Counted from the first letter of the stretch, positions 1 through 11,934 are shown. The stretch: 64,000 nt of DNA from Macrotis lagotis (GCF_037893015.1 NC_133660.1:282721067-282785066); one strand, 5' to 3'. Notes: a model not told the origin generated them from the letters alone. Numbers and translations: made by a program.

Positions 1-97
1 CAGAAAGAGGGTCTGCCAGAAACTGGGCCCTCTCTCCCTGCAGGACCTCTCTCTGGCCCCTGAGACATCGACATCCCTCTCAACTTATGACACTTAC

Positions 98-194
98 CAT
101 GCACCGAGATCAACTCTTCCTGTCGAATCTCCTTCAGCTGTAGTATCTTCTCCAAGGCCTGGGGTATCTTGGGACCCACACTGGGGTCATCCGT
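98..194 (-). CDS. SF3B2: SF3B2 coding exon 7, last exon in window
   Basis: Encodes TDDPSVGPKIPQALEKILQL then KEIRQEELISVH, matching the human DDPSVGPKIPQALEKILQLK segment. The acceptor is TGGCAG/ACG and the donor CATG/GTAAGT. The gene continues left of base 1. Confidence 0.93.
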
Positions 195-2848
195 CTGCCA
201 AAGACACTTGGTAAAGAGGGGGTGTGCACAGTGGTGTCCCTTCGGCACCCTCAGGCTTGGAGAATCGTGAGACCCTCAGATCCACAAATCTGGGCCATCA
301 TTTGAAGGTCCTCCCGAACCTCAGACTGTGCCAAGTGACCCTTCCCTCCCTGTGTCTCTGGGAATGCTGACAGTAAGCCATCACTTGAAGGTTTGCATAG
401 GCCCCCAACAACCTGCAACCCAGGTCCTCCTGAAAACGTTGCCTCCTTTACGCTGAAGACGCGAGGCCTCTCCTGCCCATTTGCCTCCTCCAACCCCAAC
501 CCTGCCTTCTGCATTTCTCTGGGTTCATTCTTCCTTAACTCTGTAACAACCAACTGGGAGCCCTCCTAGTCCAGTGACTGGACCATTCCATTCTATGTGT
601 GAGTCTGGGCCTCATTTGAGTTTGTGATCTCGGGGTGAGCACTAGAAAGCTCCTCAGGGGGTCACTGAGCCTAACCCCAGACAGGCAGCTATCCCATCTG
701 CCTGGAGACCACTAGTGCCAGGGAGCACACAGCCCTCTCTTTTGGGACAGCTCGCACTATCAGCCAGCTTCCCTCGCTCTGCCTCTACCCAATTCTCACC
801 CTCTGCTCCCACCTGAGGCATCTTCCCCCACACAATGGAAAATAGCTAAATAAACCCAATTCCTTCAACTCAGTCGAGGTTCATAACAATGAGATAAAGA
901 AAACGTCCTGCCTGAAAAAGATCTCCAAGCTGAGGCAAGAAGTGATTAACAGGGAAGCAAATCCCGGGCTCTCTGACCCCAGAAAGCATCCATCACAAAC
1001 GGCCCCTTTCCTCTATCCAGATCAGAAGCCCCAAACCTTACCTCTCTGTTTTCTTCTCCTGGAGGGGGAAGGGGACCCCGAGGCCGGGGGCCTGGAGCCC
1101 CAATAGGGACACCAGGGGGTGGGGGACCTACAGGAGCTGCAACTGAGAGAAAGAAATTCATTGTCAGAAGAAAAAAATAACCTTCACACTTTTTTGCCCT
1201 TTCTGTCCACCTCCTCAAATACCCTTCTCTATTCCAAGGTCTCACCTCGAGGAGTCATTGGGGGCCGAGCCCCGATGGGGCCCATGTCTGGTGGGGGCAG
1301 CGGGGCCATCTCCTGCTGCCGCTCCTGTTCCAGGTAACAAGGGAAAATATCAGACAAGGTTTGCAAAACACCAAGACTTAAGAACTCAGGCCCAGGTAAT
1401 GCCCACCTCATGTCAGCCCATGCCCAGAGGCTCCTCACTGACAAGATTGATAACCCCTTGTCTTTGGGCACAGTCAAGGTGAAAATGGTTCGGCCCGCCT
1501 ATCTCTGTTAGGAGAGCTGTGGGCCCCTTTTTATTTTTCAATGAAGAGAAGGGAAAGGGAGAAAAACAAATCCTCACGAACTGAAAATAAAGCCACACAT
1601 TTGGCAGAGAGCCACTAGCAAGCACATTTTTTCACTCAATACTATTGTAACAGAGCACAGGAAGTCGCGATCCCAGGTTCATCCTCCACCTCCCAGGGGA
1701 GAAGTCAGATCAACCTGCAATCCCTACGGATCTGCCACCCAAATTAAGTAAAGACACAATGTATGCTCTGCTCCCACACAACTGAGCATTTTCTTACATC
1801 ATTTTGAAATATTTCACAGTCCGTTCCTAGCTCCATAAAGTAAATCTCTCTTCCTCTCCCCTGGGCCCAAAGGCCTGGAAACACAGTCAATATCTGGGAT
1901 GGGGGCTCTCTGGCCCAGGCCTCCAAGAAACACCTGAGGCTGGGAACGAGGATGAATGATCACGGTTCATAACCAAGCAGTATTTTCAAACACTTCTCAT
2001 CTGCCCTGATCTATGTATCAGTGTCTATACTGTACAGATAGATGAAGCCGCTGAGGTTCTAAGATGTGGGACTTATCCGGGGCAACACAGTGGCAAAGGC
2101 CATGTCTTCCCAAACCTCAGATTTTGCTTCACAGTTCACACTCAAATCAGGGGCCTTGTTTTTCTAGTATCTTGGACACTGTATTTCCATCTAAATAGGT
2201 TCTTTTTTTAATTCCTGCCTTTTATTTAACAATTATTAAAGAATCTCTTCTTCAAACCTGCTCAAACTACATAATGCACCTAGAATGGTTAAGACCAGGA
2301 GAATGTGCTGAGCTGGGAAGGGCAAGAGCAGGAGACAAGTGCTTCTGGGACAACAGAAGGACGTTGCCTGGGCTTGAGCACCTCATGATGACTACACCAA
2401 ACTGGCAGATGAGGCCACAAAGAGCCATGCTGCCACCTCAGGAGCTGGTGCTCTCTGTCAGGCCCCAGGCCACCTTCATGCTCCCCACTGTACTTGGACC
2501 CACCTGCTTGGCCCGCTTGGCCTGTTCCTCCTGCCGCATCAGCAAGGCAGCCTGCTGCTGGGCCAGCTTCAGCCTCTCCTCCTCTGACAGGGCCACGGGG
2601 TCAGCTACCCGCATGGGAGGTGGGGGCCCCAAGTTTGGCGGATGTGGTCCTACCCCCATGGGGAAACCAAGTCCTAGGCCTGGTGGTGGTGGGGGTGGTG
2701 GGGGCGGCGGTGGCTGCAGTGGGGGAAGCCCCATTGGTGGAGGAGGCAGGGGGATTCCAGAGAGCTACGGAAGAAAAAAAGGTCTGAATGAGAGGAAGTG
2801 TTGTCAAGGGACACCACTGAGGGAGCCTGACAAGTCAACGCTGTTTTC

Positions 2849-2887
<39 letters not shown>

Positions 2888-5800
2888 CCATTTCATTTTT
2901 GAATACTGAAAACATAAAAACTACAGCCTATATAATCAGAAGCTCTTGGGAAAGACAAAGTCCCAGGACCAGAATGTTTGAAAAATCCAAGTCAACACTT
3001 GGAAGAGTGAAAGTGTGCCTAGTCCCACTGCCCAGATAAGGATATCAAGGCTCAGAGAGAACATGAGCAGACAAAGCCCAGCACCCCTCTGAAGCCCCCT
3101 GGGTTGGGGCTGCTTTGCACCCTGCCATCAGCCAAGGGTCCCTTGGGTGGCTCTCTCCAAGGCTTTCCAGCTTAGTCAGACCTGCCTCAATTAGCAGCCC
3201 TTGAACAAGAGGCAGCCCACCAGATGACAATCCTTCCTGCACCCCAGGAGCACAGTGGCCCAAGGGAGGCCCAAGCCAAGTTCAACATGGCAGAGGAGAA
3301 TGAAGATGCCCATCCAGGCAACCTGGATGACAGGGTGGAGGAGACACAGAGTGACAGGCTCCCCAGAGCCAGGACAGGGTTCTGATTCTGGCTGAAAAGT
3401 CAGGTCACTAATTACGACAACCCTAAGCGAGGCAGAAGCCTAAACGAGGCACTGCATCCAGGTGAGTGCCCAGACCTGGGTGAGTGGTGCACGTGACAAG
3501 ACTTCTGGATCCTGGGATAACACTTGACAAGTAGATGTGACAAGCAGCATAGATCCCCTTTATCTGGCTCTCCCCTGGACCACATCAACCACCTCCTAAC
3601 TGGGATCCTTTTCGCCCTCCTCTGCCTGGCTTCTGTTGGAACAGCCTGGTCCCTGACTCTGGACCCCTTAACCTTCCTCCCAGAGCAGTCTCTGGGCTGG
3701 TCTTCCCATAGGATATTCGTCACCTCCCAGGTTTTCTGGGCCTTGACCCAAGCCAGGCATCCCCAAAGCCACGAATCTTTCCTAGGAAGGCTGCCTCCAC
3801 CTCTTCAGCAAACACTCCCTTGCCTCCCTCATTAGGAGGCCAAGAATCTGGCCCTTCTTTTCTTCCTTGGGCTGGACACACAGTCTAGTACAAGTGGCCG
3901 CTCAGAAAGTGACTATGGTGGGACGGATTAAGCGAGGTCTGCTCTATACTCTGCTCCTGCCTCTATGACCCTGGACAAGCCATGTCCTTAAGGCTCCTTC
4001 CTCCAGCAGCCCATGATCCCGTCACACGTACACATGTGCTTACAGACACAAAGACTCACATGCTCACCCTGGAAGGGCAGGGACCCCAGGTTTCCAGGGC
4101 TCCACAGCAGACTCAAGTCCCAGGAAGGGCCCCTCAATCTGGAAAGCCCTTCACTGGCTGAGAGGCTCCCAGCAGGTCGAGAATGGCCTTCAACCTTTCT
4201 CAGTGGCTACACAGGTCACAGAGAGGATGAGGACGTGGACCTCAGTGGGGTCTAAGAATGCCAGGCGGGATGGAAATGCAGGATTCTAAGTGACAGCTCA
4301 CAAGACACCCCTTCTCAAAAGCTCTCCATGGCTCCCCAGTCCTTACAGAATGATAACAGCCCCTCACACTTTCCTAAGCCCTTAGTCTGGCATCCAAGGT
4401 CCTCTAGGATCTGGCTCGACTCACCCACAAACCCCCAAATGACTAAGTGACTATTCAGCCAGCACTGGAGTGACAAGAGCAAAAATAAACCCATGCAAGA
4501 ACCTAGACTTCTTCTAAACATCTGAGTACATGAAAACAAAAAGATACTAAATAGATACAGGTCACTTAGGAGAGGAGGGGAGAGGCCTGGCTCACATCAA
4601 GCTTGCCGCCTCTGGAGTCTGGGACCAAAGGTCAGGAGAGAGACTGGCCCTGGTCCAGAGGTCTAGATGGAAACCAAGGGTGCTTGGGGGCTGACCTGGG
4701 GCCTTGGGGAGCAGCCATCAGGGAAGAGTGGGGAGGAAAATAGGGAGAGAGGGTGGGGGTTATACAGGAAGGCCCAAGTTCTAGAAAAGGAGACCAAACA
4801 AATGGAGGAACCATCAGACAGGGGAAAAGCTCCAGAAGGGCCAAGCCACAAATTCTGGGGATGGAGAAGCTCAGCCAGATCAAATTCTGCAGAGAGGCCA
4901 GGTAGGATAAGAACTGGAAAACTCCCCTCCAGGGAGAATAGCCTGGCCTCACAGGTCACTGGACTCCACTGTGCTGCCTGCAGCAGGCCAGGTCAGAGGT
5001 GCCGGTCCCGAGTTTCTCCTGCCACTCTGGCCACTTCCACACGCAGAATGATTTTTCTAATTGATGCTCCAAGTATCGGAGTATATATGTTTCCCCACCA
5101 GCACTCCCCCCAAACTCTCAAGAAAATCTAAATCCATCTACTCAAATTCCCTCCTCAGAGAGAGGTGAAATCCATGATTTACCCGAGACAACAATAAGCA
5201 ATGGATTACATAGACTCAGATTATACAGGCAGGATTTCAAAACCACCCTCCCACCTCTGAACTTTTAGGGAGATCAGTTCCACCGGCTGGGTCTCTGGGA
5301 GATGGCTTTGCTGGTCCCTGAGGTCCCTTCCCATGTTGACATACCCCCGGCTAATGTCTGCTGGGTCCCCTCCTGCTTCTTGGGGATCTTTCTTTCCATT
5401 TCCACCATCTCCCAGCCCAAGTGGGACAGGGCACCCAGGGCTTTGACCTCACCCCATGATCTTCTCTCCAGACTCACCTGTGCTGCCATTGGGGGAGGGG
5501 GGGCGGTTTTGTCTCCATCCTCGCCTCTCAAAACTGGTCGATTCAATACGACACCCGTCTTGGATGAATGAGGGAGGGAGAGGACAGAGAAAGATCAAGT
5601 CACAACAACTCCAAAGACACATCCTCATCTATTCTCCCTGGACGCAGACACCCATTCTCCTGCCTCCACACCTCCTGCCCACCACTGACCTGTCGGGTAT
5701 AGGTTTGGAGTCTCTCCACCAGCTCCTCTCGGCTTCCTGAGGGGTCATGGGAAAAGAAAAAGAGATTAGTTCAAATTGAAAAAAAATGCTTAGTAAACAA

Positions 5801-8800
5801 TCCTGTGTCCCAGGCAACAAGCCTTGATAAACAAAGATTTTGGAATTACAGTTACTACCCTCAAAGACCTTTCATTATAGTAAATGGGGTGGGGGGACAC
5901 CAAATGTACTTCATGTGATCAGTTCAAAAAAGATTTCCAAGCAAAGTGTTCTAGGAAACTTGAGAAAGGACAGTTCCACAATGCCCTGGGACTCCTTGCA
6001 ATGAAAACCAAACAATAACTAGAAATTTCCTCCACTTGACCCATCATCTCCAGCCTCCTCATCTTTGCATCTCTGTCTTGCAGAGTCCCCCACAGAGCCT
6101 TCCTGAGCTCAATGGCTAAAAGGTTTCTTCATCTGTCTCCTTAGAGCTTTCTACACTCCCTCCCTTGGGCTACACTGTCCAGCATTCTGCAGCAAAGGCA
6201 CAATATCCCTAGACACCCTCTCCAGGCCCACTCAGATCTATAGAACCAGAGAAGAGCTCAGGAGCAGGTGGGAAATACAAAGAGATCTAGACAGAGAGAA
6301 GGGACACTAGGGCAACCTAGACCCAAAAAGGTCACTAGAACCTCCCTAAGAAGTAGATTCTACAATGTAACGACTAACAGATTGCCTTCTGGGGGTGGGG
6401 TGGGGGTGGGAAGCAAGATTACAGGGAAAAAATTGTAAAATTCAAAATAAATAAAATCTTTCAAAAAAAAAGTACGTTTTATTTGCTCTATCCTCTACGA
6501 AGACTTTGGATGAAGAGGAACCCATCAGTTACCAAGTAATCCAACTATTACCTCCAACATCAAGTGTAAACTTGCTTCTTGAACCTTCTTGACCCCTCTG
6601 AGATTTTGATTTGAGAACAGCTGCCCCTTTCCCCAGCTTCTCTTCAAAGGGAATTTATACGTGGGGTGTCCCCTTCTCAGCCATGCATTTAGAAGATCTC
6701 ATCTGTCCTCCAGCCTGACAGACAGCACCCCCCCAATTCATACTGGCCTTCTGGGCTGCCACATCAGCCAGATGGTCATTTTTCATGACTTCCTCATCCT
6801 CTCCTGGTGAAGGGCTAAGAATTTACATTTCTCTCCACTGAATGGCGCCTCATTAGATTAAGCCCAAAGCTTTGGCTTGTCGTGATCTTTCTAGATGCTA
6901 TCATTCAATAGTTTAGCTCTTCCTTCCAGCAATGTCATCTGCAAGTTGGCACCATCTGTGCCTTGATTCTTGCCAGTGACTGGAAGTGTGAGCAGCCAAG
7001 TCCCAGTGCTCTAGGGAACTGATGATGCTCCAAAGTCGGGCCACAGTTCAGTGGATAGACCTCTGCTTTTCTGCAACAACTGGCCAGGGTTTGTCAAGTA
7101 CCTTACTAAACCAAAATAAACCGTTCTTGATGAGACTCCTCTCATCTACTGGTCTACTAATCCCATCCAAATTAGGTTAGTTTGGCAAACCCAGGCCTCT
7201 GTCTTCTTGACTTGTGTGTCTAGAAGTGGAGAAATGATCTCTGGCCTTAAATTCAAGCAGGAGTTTGGCTGGGTCTCTAGTGTGCAGCCTCCAATCTCTT
7301 CCCTGTTTGAGACTATGTCCTTCTACAAATCTTGCAGTTTTTCTCTCCTTCAAGATACCAGATAGCAGTTCATCTCATTTGCCTGAACTTTCCACCACCT
7401 GGGACAGAGCTCACCCTGGCCTGGTGCCCCAAGCTCAACCTGGTCAGCTGGACACTCTCTCACACTCTCTCTTTCTTCCCCCTCTGGAGTATCAGCTGCC
7501 TTTAAGCCACTGTTGTAATGGCAGGGAAAACCAGAGCTGGTTCTGCCCTGTGGCCCTCCCTCTGTCACCACTGTTCCATCGGTTCCCAATATTGTTTTGA
7601 CTTGAAGCTTGACATCCTGCACTTTCTTCACTAGTCTCAGGGCCTGGAGCTTGGGGCACCTGCTGTGCTGTGTCTCTCACGGCCTTGGGCACCGTTCCTC
7701 TAAGCAGTCCCAGAGCGCTCTCTCTCTCTCTCTCTGGAAAAACCTCTCTTTCAATTGAAAGGAAGTTTACTCATTGAAAGAACTACTGGTGGAGCCCAGA
7801 GGTCCACTTGGTAGACCCGTCGTCTCCTACGCGTGTGGAACACCAGAACCTGCCCCCGGCTGTGCCAAATACATGTTGGAAGATGGAGTCGTCACCTCCT
7901 CCCGTCCTCCCGGTCCTCCCTACCATCCCTACAACTGGGTGAATCTCCTCGTTACTTAGAATCAGATTCGGAAACAAACCGCCCCTTGTTGGCATCTCTA
8001 TTTTGGCAGGGTCACAGTATCGTGAAGCCATAAAGAGCCGATGGACTGCTAAGGAAATAAACGCAAAGAAGCGCAGCCTCTCCTGCGCAGAGGTCACCCC
8101 GGCCCGGCTCCGAGCTTCCCCACCCCTGGGTTGTGGGGTTCCCGATGCGGCTCCACCTTCTTCAAGCATCCCGCTAGCTCTGGCCTGTTGTTTCTTTCTG
8201 AATCGCACCGCAGCCTCGGGGTCCCCCCCAGGCTCCGTGAAACCCCAGGTCAAGCTGGCCGCAATCACCACAAGAGCCAGCAAAGGGAGCCCGAGGGTTG
8301 GCAGAGTGCTGCCCAGATGTTTCCTTTGAGCCGTGGGGGCGGGGTGGCCTCCGGATGCCCGGGTGGCGGCTGAGGAAGCTGAGAGCCCCGAGGCCAAGGG
8401 ACTCTGGGGGTCCGAGGTCCAGCCCGGGCCAGTGGAGGCTGCAGCGTCCAGGCCTCCGTCCAGGCGGGGGTCTCCCCAGTGCCCCCCGCACGGCCGGTCT
8501 GGCCGGCTCCCCACTTGGCAGCGGAGGACACTGAGGCAGGCGGGGCCGAAGGTCCTCCAGAGCAGCCCGCACGGGCGCCCCCGGGGGCCACCCCCAGGCT
8601 CCCCCCAGGCCCGGCGGCCCACCCCTCGCTTCCGGGCAGTCGGGGCTCCCCCCGACCCCAAGGGCAGACGGCCACTGAGCCCCCCCTTCCCCGGGTCCAA
8701 GGAGCCCCCCGCCCCCCGCTCCGGAGGCTCAAGTCCCGAGGGCCCCGCGCAGGAGCCGCCCCCGGCCCCCTCCCAACCTCGGGGTCTCCCCTCCTCCCGC

Positions 8801-8953
8801 CCCCCGGCTCTCCTCCGCCTCCGGGCCTCCCGCGGGCCGCGGGCCTCGGCGCCGGCCGGCCGGCCGGGCCTCACCTTGGATGGGGGCCCCGATCTCCGCC
8901 AGCTTGGCCTGCAGCTCCGCCGGGGCCCAGGCTCCGTACGGGGCGGGCGGCGG

Positions 8954-8984
<31 letters not shown>

Positions 8985-9025
8985 TGAAGCTCTCCTTTGG
9001 GAGGCTCGGGGTGCTCCGCCGCCAT
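98..9025 (-). CDS. SF3B2: SF3B2, splicing factor 3b subunit 2 (5' part; continues past left edge)
   Basis: SF3B2 (SAP145) is a nuclear subunit of the SF3b complex of the U2 snRNP; it helps anchor U2 at the branch site. Seven coding exons can be read on the minus strand: 9025-8875, 5736-5690, 5558-5478, 2764-2504, 1324-1246, 1136-1042 and 194-98. All junctions have AG/GT ends and the phases agree, giving about 270 N-terminal residues of a roughly 895-residue family. The start MAAEHPEPPKGELQ, a SAP domain at about residues 20-66 (AELQAKLAEIGAPIQ, then REELVERLQTYTRQ), proline-rich runs, and SEEERLKLAQQQAALLM identify it. The catalytic-complex-binding C-terminal part lies left of the window. Odd points: about 24 residues that human SF3B2 carries between the fourth and fifth exons found here are absent, and the first polyproline run is longer (12 Pro). 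Identity is certain; exon ends are by eye. Confidence 0.95.
195..1041. other. SF3B2 intron 6: nothing recognised
   Basis: The intron between SF3B2 exons 6 and 7 is ordinary mixed sequence. I see no repeat, RNA gene or extra exon in it. Confidence 0.5.
1042..1324 (-). CDS. SF3B2: SF3B2 coding exons 5 and 6
   Basis: Exon 5 (1324-1246) encodes ERQQEMAPLPPPDMGPIG and a short proline-rich tail. Exon 6 (1136-1042) encodes APVGPPPPGVPIGAPGPRPR followed by GPLPPPGEENRE. The split arginine/alanine codons at the junction are in phase. Human exon equivalents are somewhat longer in the proline-rich part. Confidence 0.92.
1325..2503. other. SF3B2 intron 4: expected exon not found
   Basis: In human SF3B2, an extra segment of about 24 residues (GDHSLKEHELLEQQKRAAVL onward) is expected between the exons that flank this intron. 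I read the minus strand through the whole interval and found no codons resembling it. No transposon is recognisable either. Confidence 0.55.
2504..2764 (-). CDS. SF3B2: SF3B2 coding exon 4 (polyproline and Glu/Gln-rich helix)
   Basis: Encodes 87 residues: LSGIPLPPPPMGLPPLQ, a run of 11 prolines, GLGLGFPMGVGPHPPNLG, then the charged helix SEEERLKLAQQQAALLMRQ ending AKRAKQ. The donor is GTGGGT. The exon ends in phase 0, so it can join directly to the next recognised exon at 1324. Confidence 0.93.
2765..5477. other. SF3B2 intron 3: (ATC)n microsatellite only
   Basis: Apart from a clean 12-unit trinucleotide run at 2849-2885, the intron is unremarkable to the eye. I see no SINE or LINE tail and no additional exon. 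Confidence 0.5.
2849..2885. repeat. (ATC)n / (CAT)n microsatellite
   Basis: About twelve perfect trinucleotide units lie in SF3B2 intron 3, some 85 bp upstream of exon 4. Confidence 0.9.
5478..5736 (-). CDS. SF3B2: SF3B2 coding exons 2 and 3
   Basis: Exon 2 (5736-5690, 47 nt) encodes GSREELVERLQTYTRQ and completes the SAP motif. Exon 3 (5558-5478, 81 nt) begins TGVVLNRPVLRGEDGDK and ends in a proline-rich tail with MAAQ. The acceptor of exon 3 is CCAAG/ACG. Both match the human protein with only conservative changes. Confidence 0.93.
5737..8874. other. SF3B2 intron 1: L1 tail, otherwise plain
   Basis: The intron has an L1 3'-tail remnant near 6361-6475, a short TC run at 7718-7735, and rising GC content from about 8.1 kb into the CpG island. 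No other exon or element is recognised. Confidence 0.5.
6361..6475 (+). mobile_element. L1 3' tail remnant
   Basis: The stretch has a 'cagattgcc' motif, then a G-rich run, then a tail ending aaataaaatcttt and an A-run. This is the pattern of marsupial L1 3' ends; a similar block closes the L1 near 45.1 kb. It is 5' truncated to about 110 bp. Confidence 0.55.
8875..9025 (-). CDS. SF3B2: SF3B2 coding exon 1
   Basis: Codes residues 1-50 plus one base. The ATG at 9025 sits in a CpG island and matches the human start (M-A-[AT]-E-H-P-E-P-P-K). A GGC run on the plus strand (about 8955-8981) encodes most of a 12-proline stretch; human has about six prolines there, from memory. The donor reads CAAG/GTGAGG and the last residues AEIGAPIQ begin the SAP domain. 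Confidence 0.94.
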
Positions 9026-9360
9026 CTTAGCGGCAAGAAGGCGCGCGGCCCAGGGGACTGAGGAGCCGCGGGCTCCCGGAACTTCCGGCGGCGACCAATA
9101 GAAGTTGGGGCCGCGGAACGCGGGGAGCCAATAGGGAGGCGGGGGGGGAGGGCCGCCGCCCGGAGCAGGCCGGGAAGCGTAGTCCAGCGTCGGCGGGAAC
9201 CCCGCGAGCCGCAGGCGGAAAGGGCGCGGCGGGCGGCTGAGCCTTCTGGGAGTTGTGGTTCGGCGCGAGGAGAGAGCGCGCCTCGCTGCCCCGCCCCTAC
9301 GCCGAGCCGCGGCCAGGAAACGGCCCCAAAGCTCCATGGGAAATGCAGTTCCGCCGCCAG
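9026..9360 (-). promoter_or_regulatory. SF3B2: SF3B2 promoter in a CpG island
   Basis: This sequence lies directly upstream of the SF3B2 start codon in very CpG-rich DNA; the island spans roughly 8.3-9.6 kb. It has two CCAAT boxes (plus-strand ccaat at 9095-9099 and 9128-9132) and a perfect ETS core (acttccgg at 9081-9088, CCGGAAGT on the minus strand). Three sites close to ACTAYRNNNCCCR lie in the same orientation: ACTACGCTTCCCG at 9183-9171, ACCACAACTCCCA at 9259-9247 and ACTGCATTTCCCA at 9349-9337. There is no TATA box. This is the usual build of a housekeeping promoter. The transcription start is not fixed by sequence alone. Confidence 0.7.
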
Positions 9361-11930
9361 GGCCGCGCCTAGTGCTGCGGCCTTAGAGGCCGGAGGGAGC
9401 CCGCGAGCTTTGTGCCCCGCGCGGGCATCGCGGCCCGGCCGGGCCCCGAGGGGCTTGGCGGGGAGCGCGCGCCATAAGAGCCGAGCTGCCGCATCTCCGC
9501 CCCTTCTCGGGGGATGGGGAATAAGGGGGGGCCTGGAGCGGGCCCGAGCCCCCCGCTGGGCACGGCCGGTGGCGGTGGGTGCAGAGACCCGACCGGCGGC
9601 TGCGAGGAGGGGAAGAAGGTGCAAGGAGAAGGGCGCAAGGGCGGGAGCTGCCCGGCTGTGGGGCCTTGGGGTGCAGCCCTGCCCAGGCAGTCTCATGCCA
9701 TCTCCCACCGCTGCAGCAAAGGCGCCCACATCTATGACCCGCTTCTCCAGCCTTAAGGCCTCCAGGTCTTCCCAAGTAGACAAGGAGCCCGAGGCCAGGG
9801 AGGCGTGGCGGGGGCCCCGGGTCACCCACCCGGGTCGCACGGGGCTCGGGGCGGCCCCAGCAAGGACAGCCTCCAGCCCCGCTGGTGGGAGGGCAGGACT
9901 CGGGGGTCCTTGGAGGCAGGGAAGTGGAGAGATGCCCAACGCTGGCACCAGAGGGGTGGGCAGGAAGAGCCGATTCAGGACAACACTGCTCTTGTCTGTG
10001 GGGAGCCGGCTGAGCCTGGGCCAGGCACATTCAGGAGCTGAAAGGAGATAGGGCCAGAGCCAGACCCTCCGGGGAGAGAAGACAGACGGGCACACTGAGA
10101 CCGGCACTATTTGGCCTGGCCCGGCCTGGCCCCCCCACAGAGCCCAGCTCCGGCGCCCACCCCCTCCGGCCCCACCCTGGCCTCGCCCGAGATGGCCCTG
10201 GGAACAATGCCCCCTCTCTTCTCCCCAGGCAAGTTTCTGGCCCTCCACCTTATCTAGATGATAGCAGTCCGAGCGGGAGGAGACCTCAGGGCTAGTCTAG
10301 CCCCAGCATGTCCCTTTGACAGAGGTCAGAGAAGTGAGGTACGGCCATGGCAGGGCACAACTGAGACCCGAGGCTCTCACCATCATGGCAGACCTCAATG
10401 AAAATGAGCCAGGAGGAAAACTTGTTCGTCCGTCCGGGCCTCTCACGGGCCACAAAAAAGAAGTTTAAGTTTCAATGTGAGGCCCGTAGGTTTGCAAACC
10501 CCAAGTCGTCCTGAATAGGGAGCCCACAATGACCCAGTCCATACCTACCTCTGGCTCCCTCCAAAAATGGCTCCTGAGAAGCAGCCCCTCCCCATCTAGC
10601 TCTGAAGCCAGGCTGTGAAGGCGGTGCAATGGGAGGGGGCTGAACTGTAGTCCCAGGACCAGGCTTGGGATATCTGCTCTGCCCTTCACATTCTCTGTCT
10701 CCTTGTCCTCAGTTTCCTCATCTGTAAAATGAGAGGTTTCCCCTGGGCCATCTCTGAATCCCAGGCTCTCATCCTCCAGGGAGTGTTATGCCCTCTGGGG
10801 CCATTTCTCAGGATTTCAAAGACTGGGGGTGGAGGGGCAGGAAGGAGAGAAGCCAGACCTAAGGGAGACAGGCAGGGAGTTGATGCCTGGGCCCCTCCCT
10901 TGTTATCAAGGTGAGCTAAGAACAATGGGTTCCTTTCTTGCAGATTTGTCCCAGCTCCTGGTAACCTGATCTGTCCTGGGAGTCCAGATAGTAAGAGCAA
11001 AATATGTAATCGAGAGCTGGAGAAACTGAGGCCTGGAAGTAGAATGGGGACTGAGGGAAGGGAGACAGCTGCCAAACCTGAGGTACCAAAAAAACTCAAG
11101 AACTCCACGTCATTTTCTCTTCCCTGGGAATTCCTCTGTGGTCCTAAGGAGCCCTCATGGAATTCCACTATTGACTGGGCACCTCTGTGAGCATGGCCTG
11201 GGGCCCCCCATCTCAGAGCCCTCTGCCCAGTGGGAGGGAAATACTGATAAAGATGGGACCATGCCAGGCATTGAAGGGCAGCTGTCCCCAACTTTGGGTC
11301 AGCAGACTCTGGGAGATGGGATTGCTCTCAAAAGACCACAGGTTCCCTCAGCCAAGAAAAAGCTGAGGTCTGCGAAGCTGTCCCCCCAGATGAGGACTAA
11401 GGTATCTTAAAGGGATTCAGGACCAACATAATGCTCAAGCTCAAGAGGAAAAAAGAAGAGCAGCTGTGGATTTGGAGCTGAGGTTGGGGATGGGATGACA
11501 AAGTGTGAGCTACCCTGAGGGATGGGGATGTCTACATTGCCCAGAGGGGTTCCCTAGCTTTGTGACTGGGAGCCTCCAGGGGCCTCAGTCACCTCTGAAA
11601 ATGGGCATTATCAGTACCAGAAGTATTCCAACACAAAGCAGTTGGAGAAAATGGCAAGGGGCTGTTGACCCCATACCCTTCTCACCAACCACCTCCAACT
11701 CCAGACCAGAAACTACACCTGGAAGTACTTCTGCCAGGTCCCCTCTCCTGCTCGGGAGCTGCCTTTCCCAGAACAGTATTTTGGGAAAGCTTGCTCACCT
11801 TCACCCCATTCCCATCAATTGCCCCTTCCTCCTCGCCTCTCCCCTAGTCTCCATTTCAAGAACCTTGAATCATGTTCAGATCTGCTATTGCTCCTGAGGA
11901 GGGCTATCAATTAATCCACAAGTGTTTGTT
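9361..11930. other. Intergenic, no gene seen
   Basis: GC-rich at the left (CpG island shore), then mixed sequence. Long open frames in 9.4-10.2 kb are explained by base composition. A MIR-like scrap (cctcagtttcctcatctgtaa) occurs near 10.71 kb. I recognise no exon. Confidence 0.45.
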
Positions 11931-11934
11931 TTGT

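Larger units (their letters stand above)
8300..9640. other. CpG island over SF3B2 exon 1
   Basis: The stretch is dense in CG dinucleotides and GC-rich on both sides of the SF3B2 start, including the first 500 bp of intron 1. Because stop codons are rare in such DNA, very long open frames occur on both strands here; I find none that resembles a protein apart from SF3B2 exon 1. A divergent transcript to the right cannot be excluded. Confidence 0.7.

Noticed and set aside
7783-10248. A very long open frame (over 800 codons) on the minus strand across SF3B2 exon 1
   Set aside because: It is in CpG-island DNA where stop codons are rare, is low-complexity (Arg, Pro, Gly), and resembles no protein; the real SF3B2 exon 1 is in the correct frame with matching splice sites.
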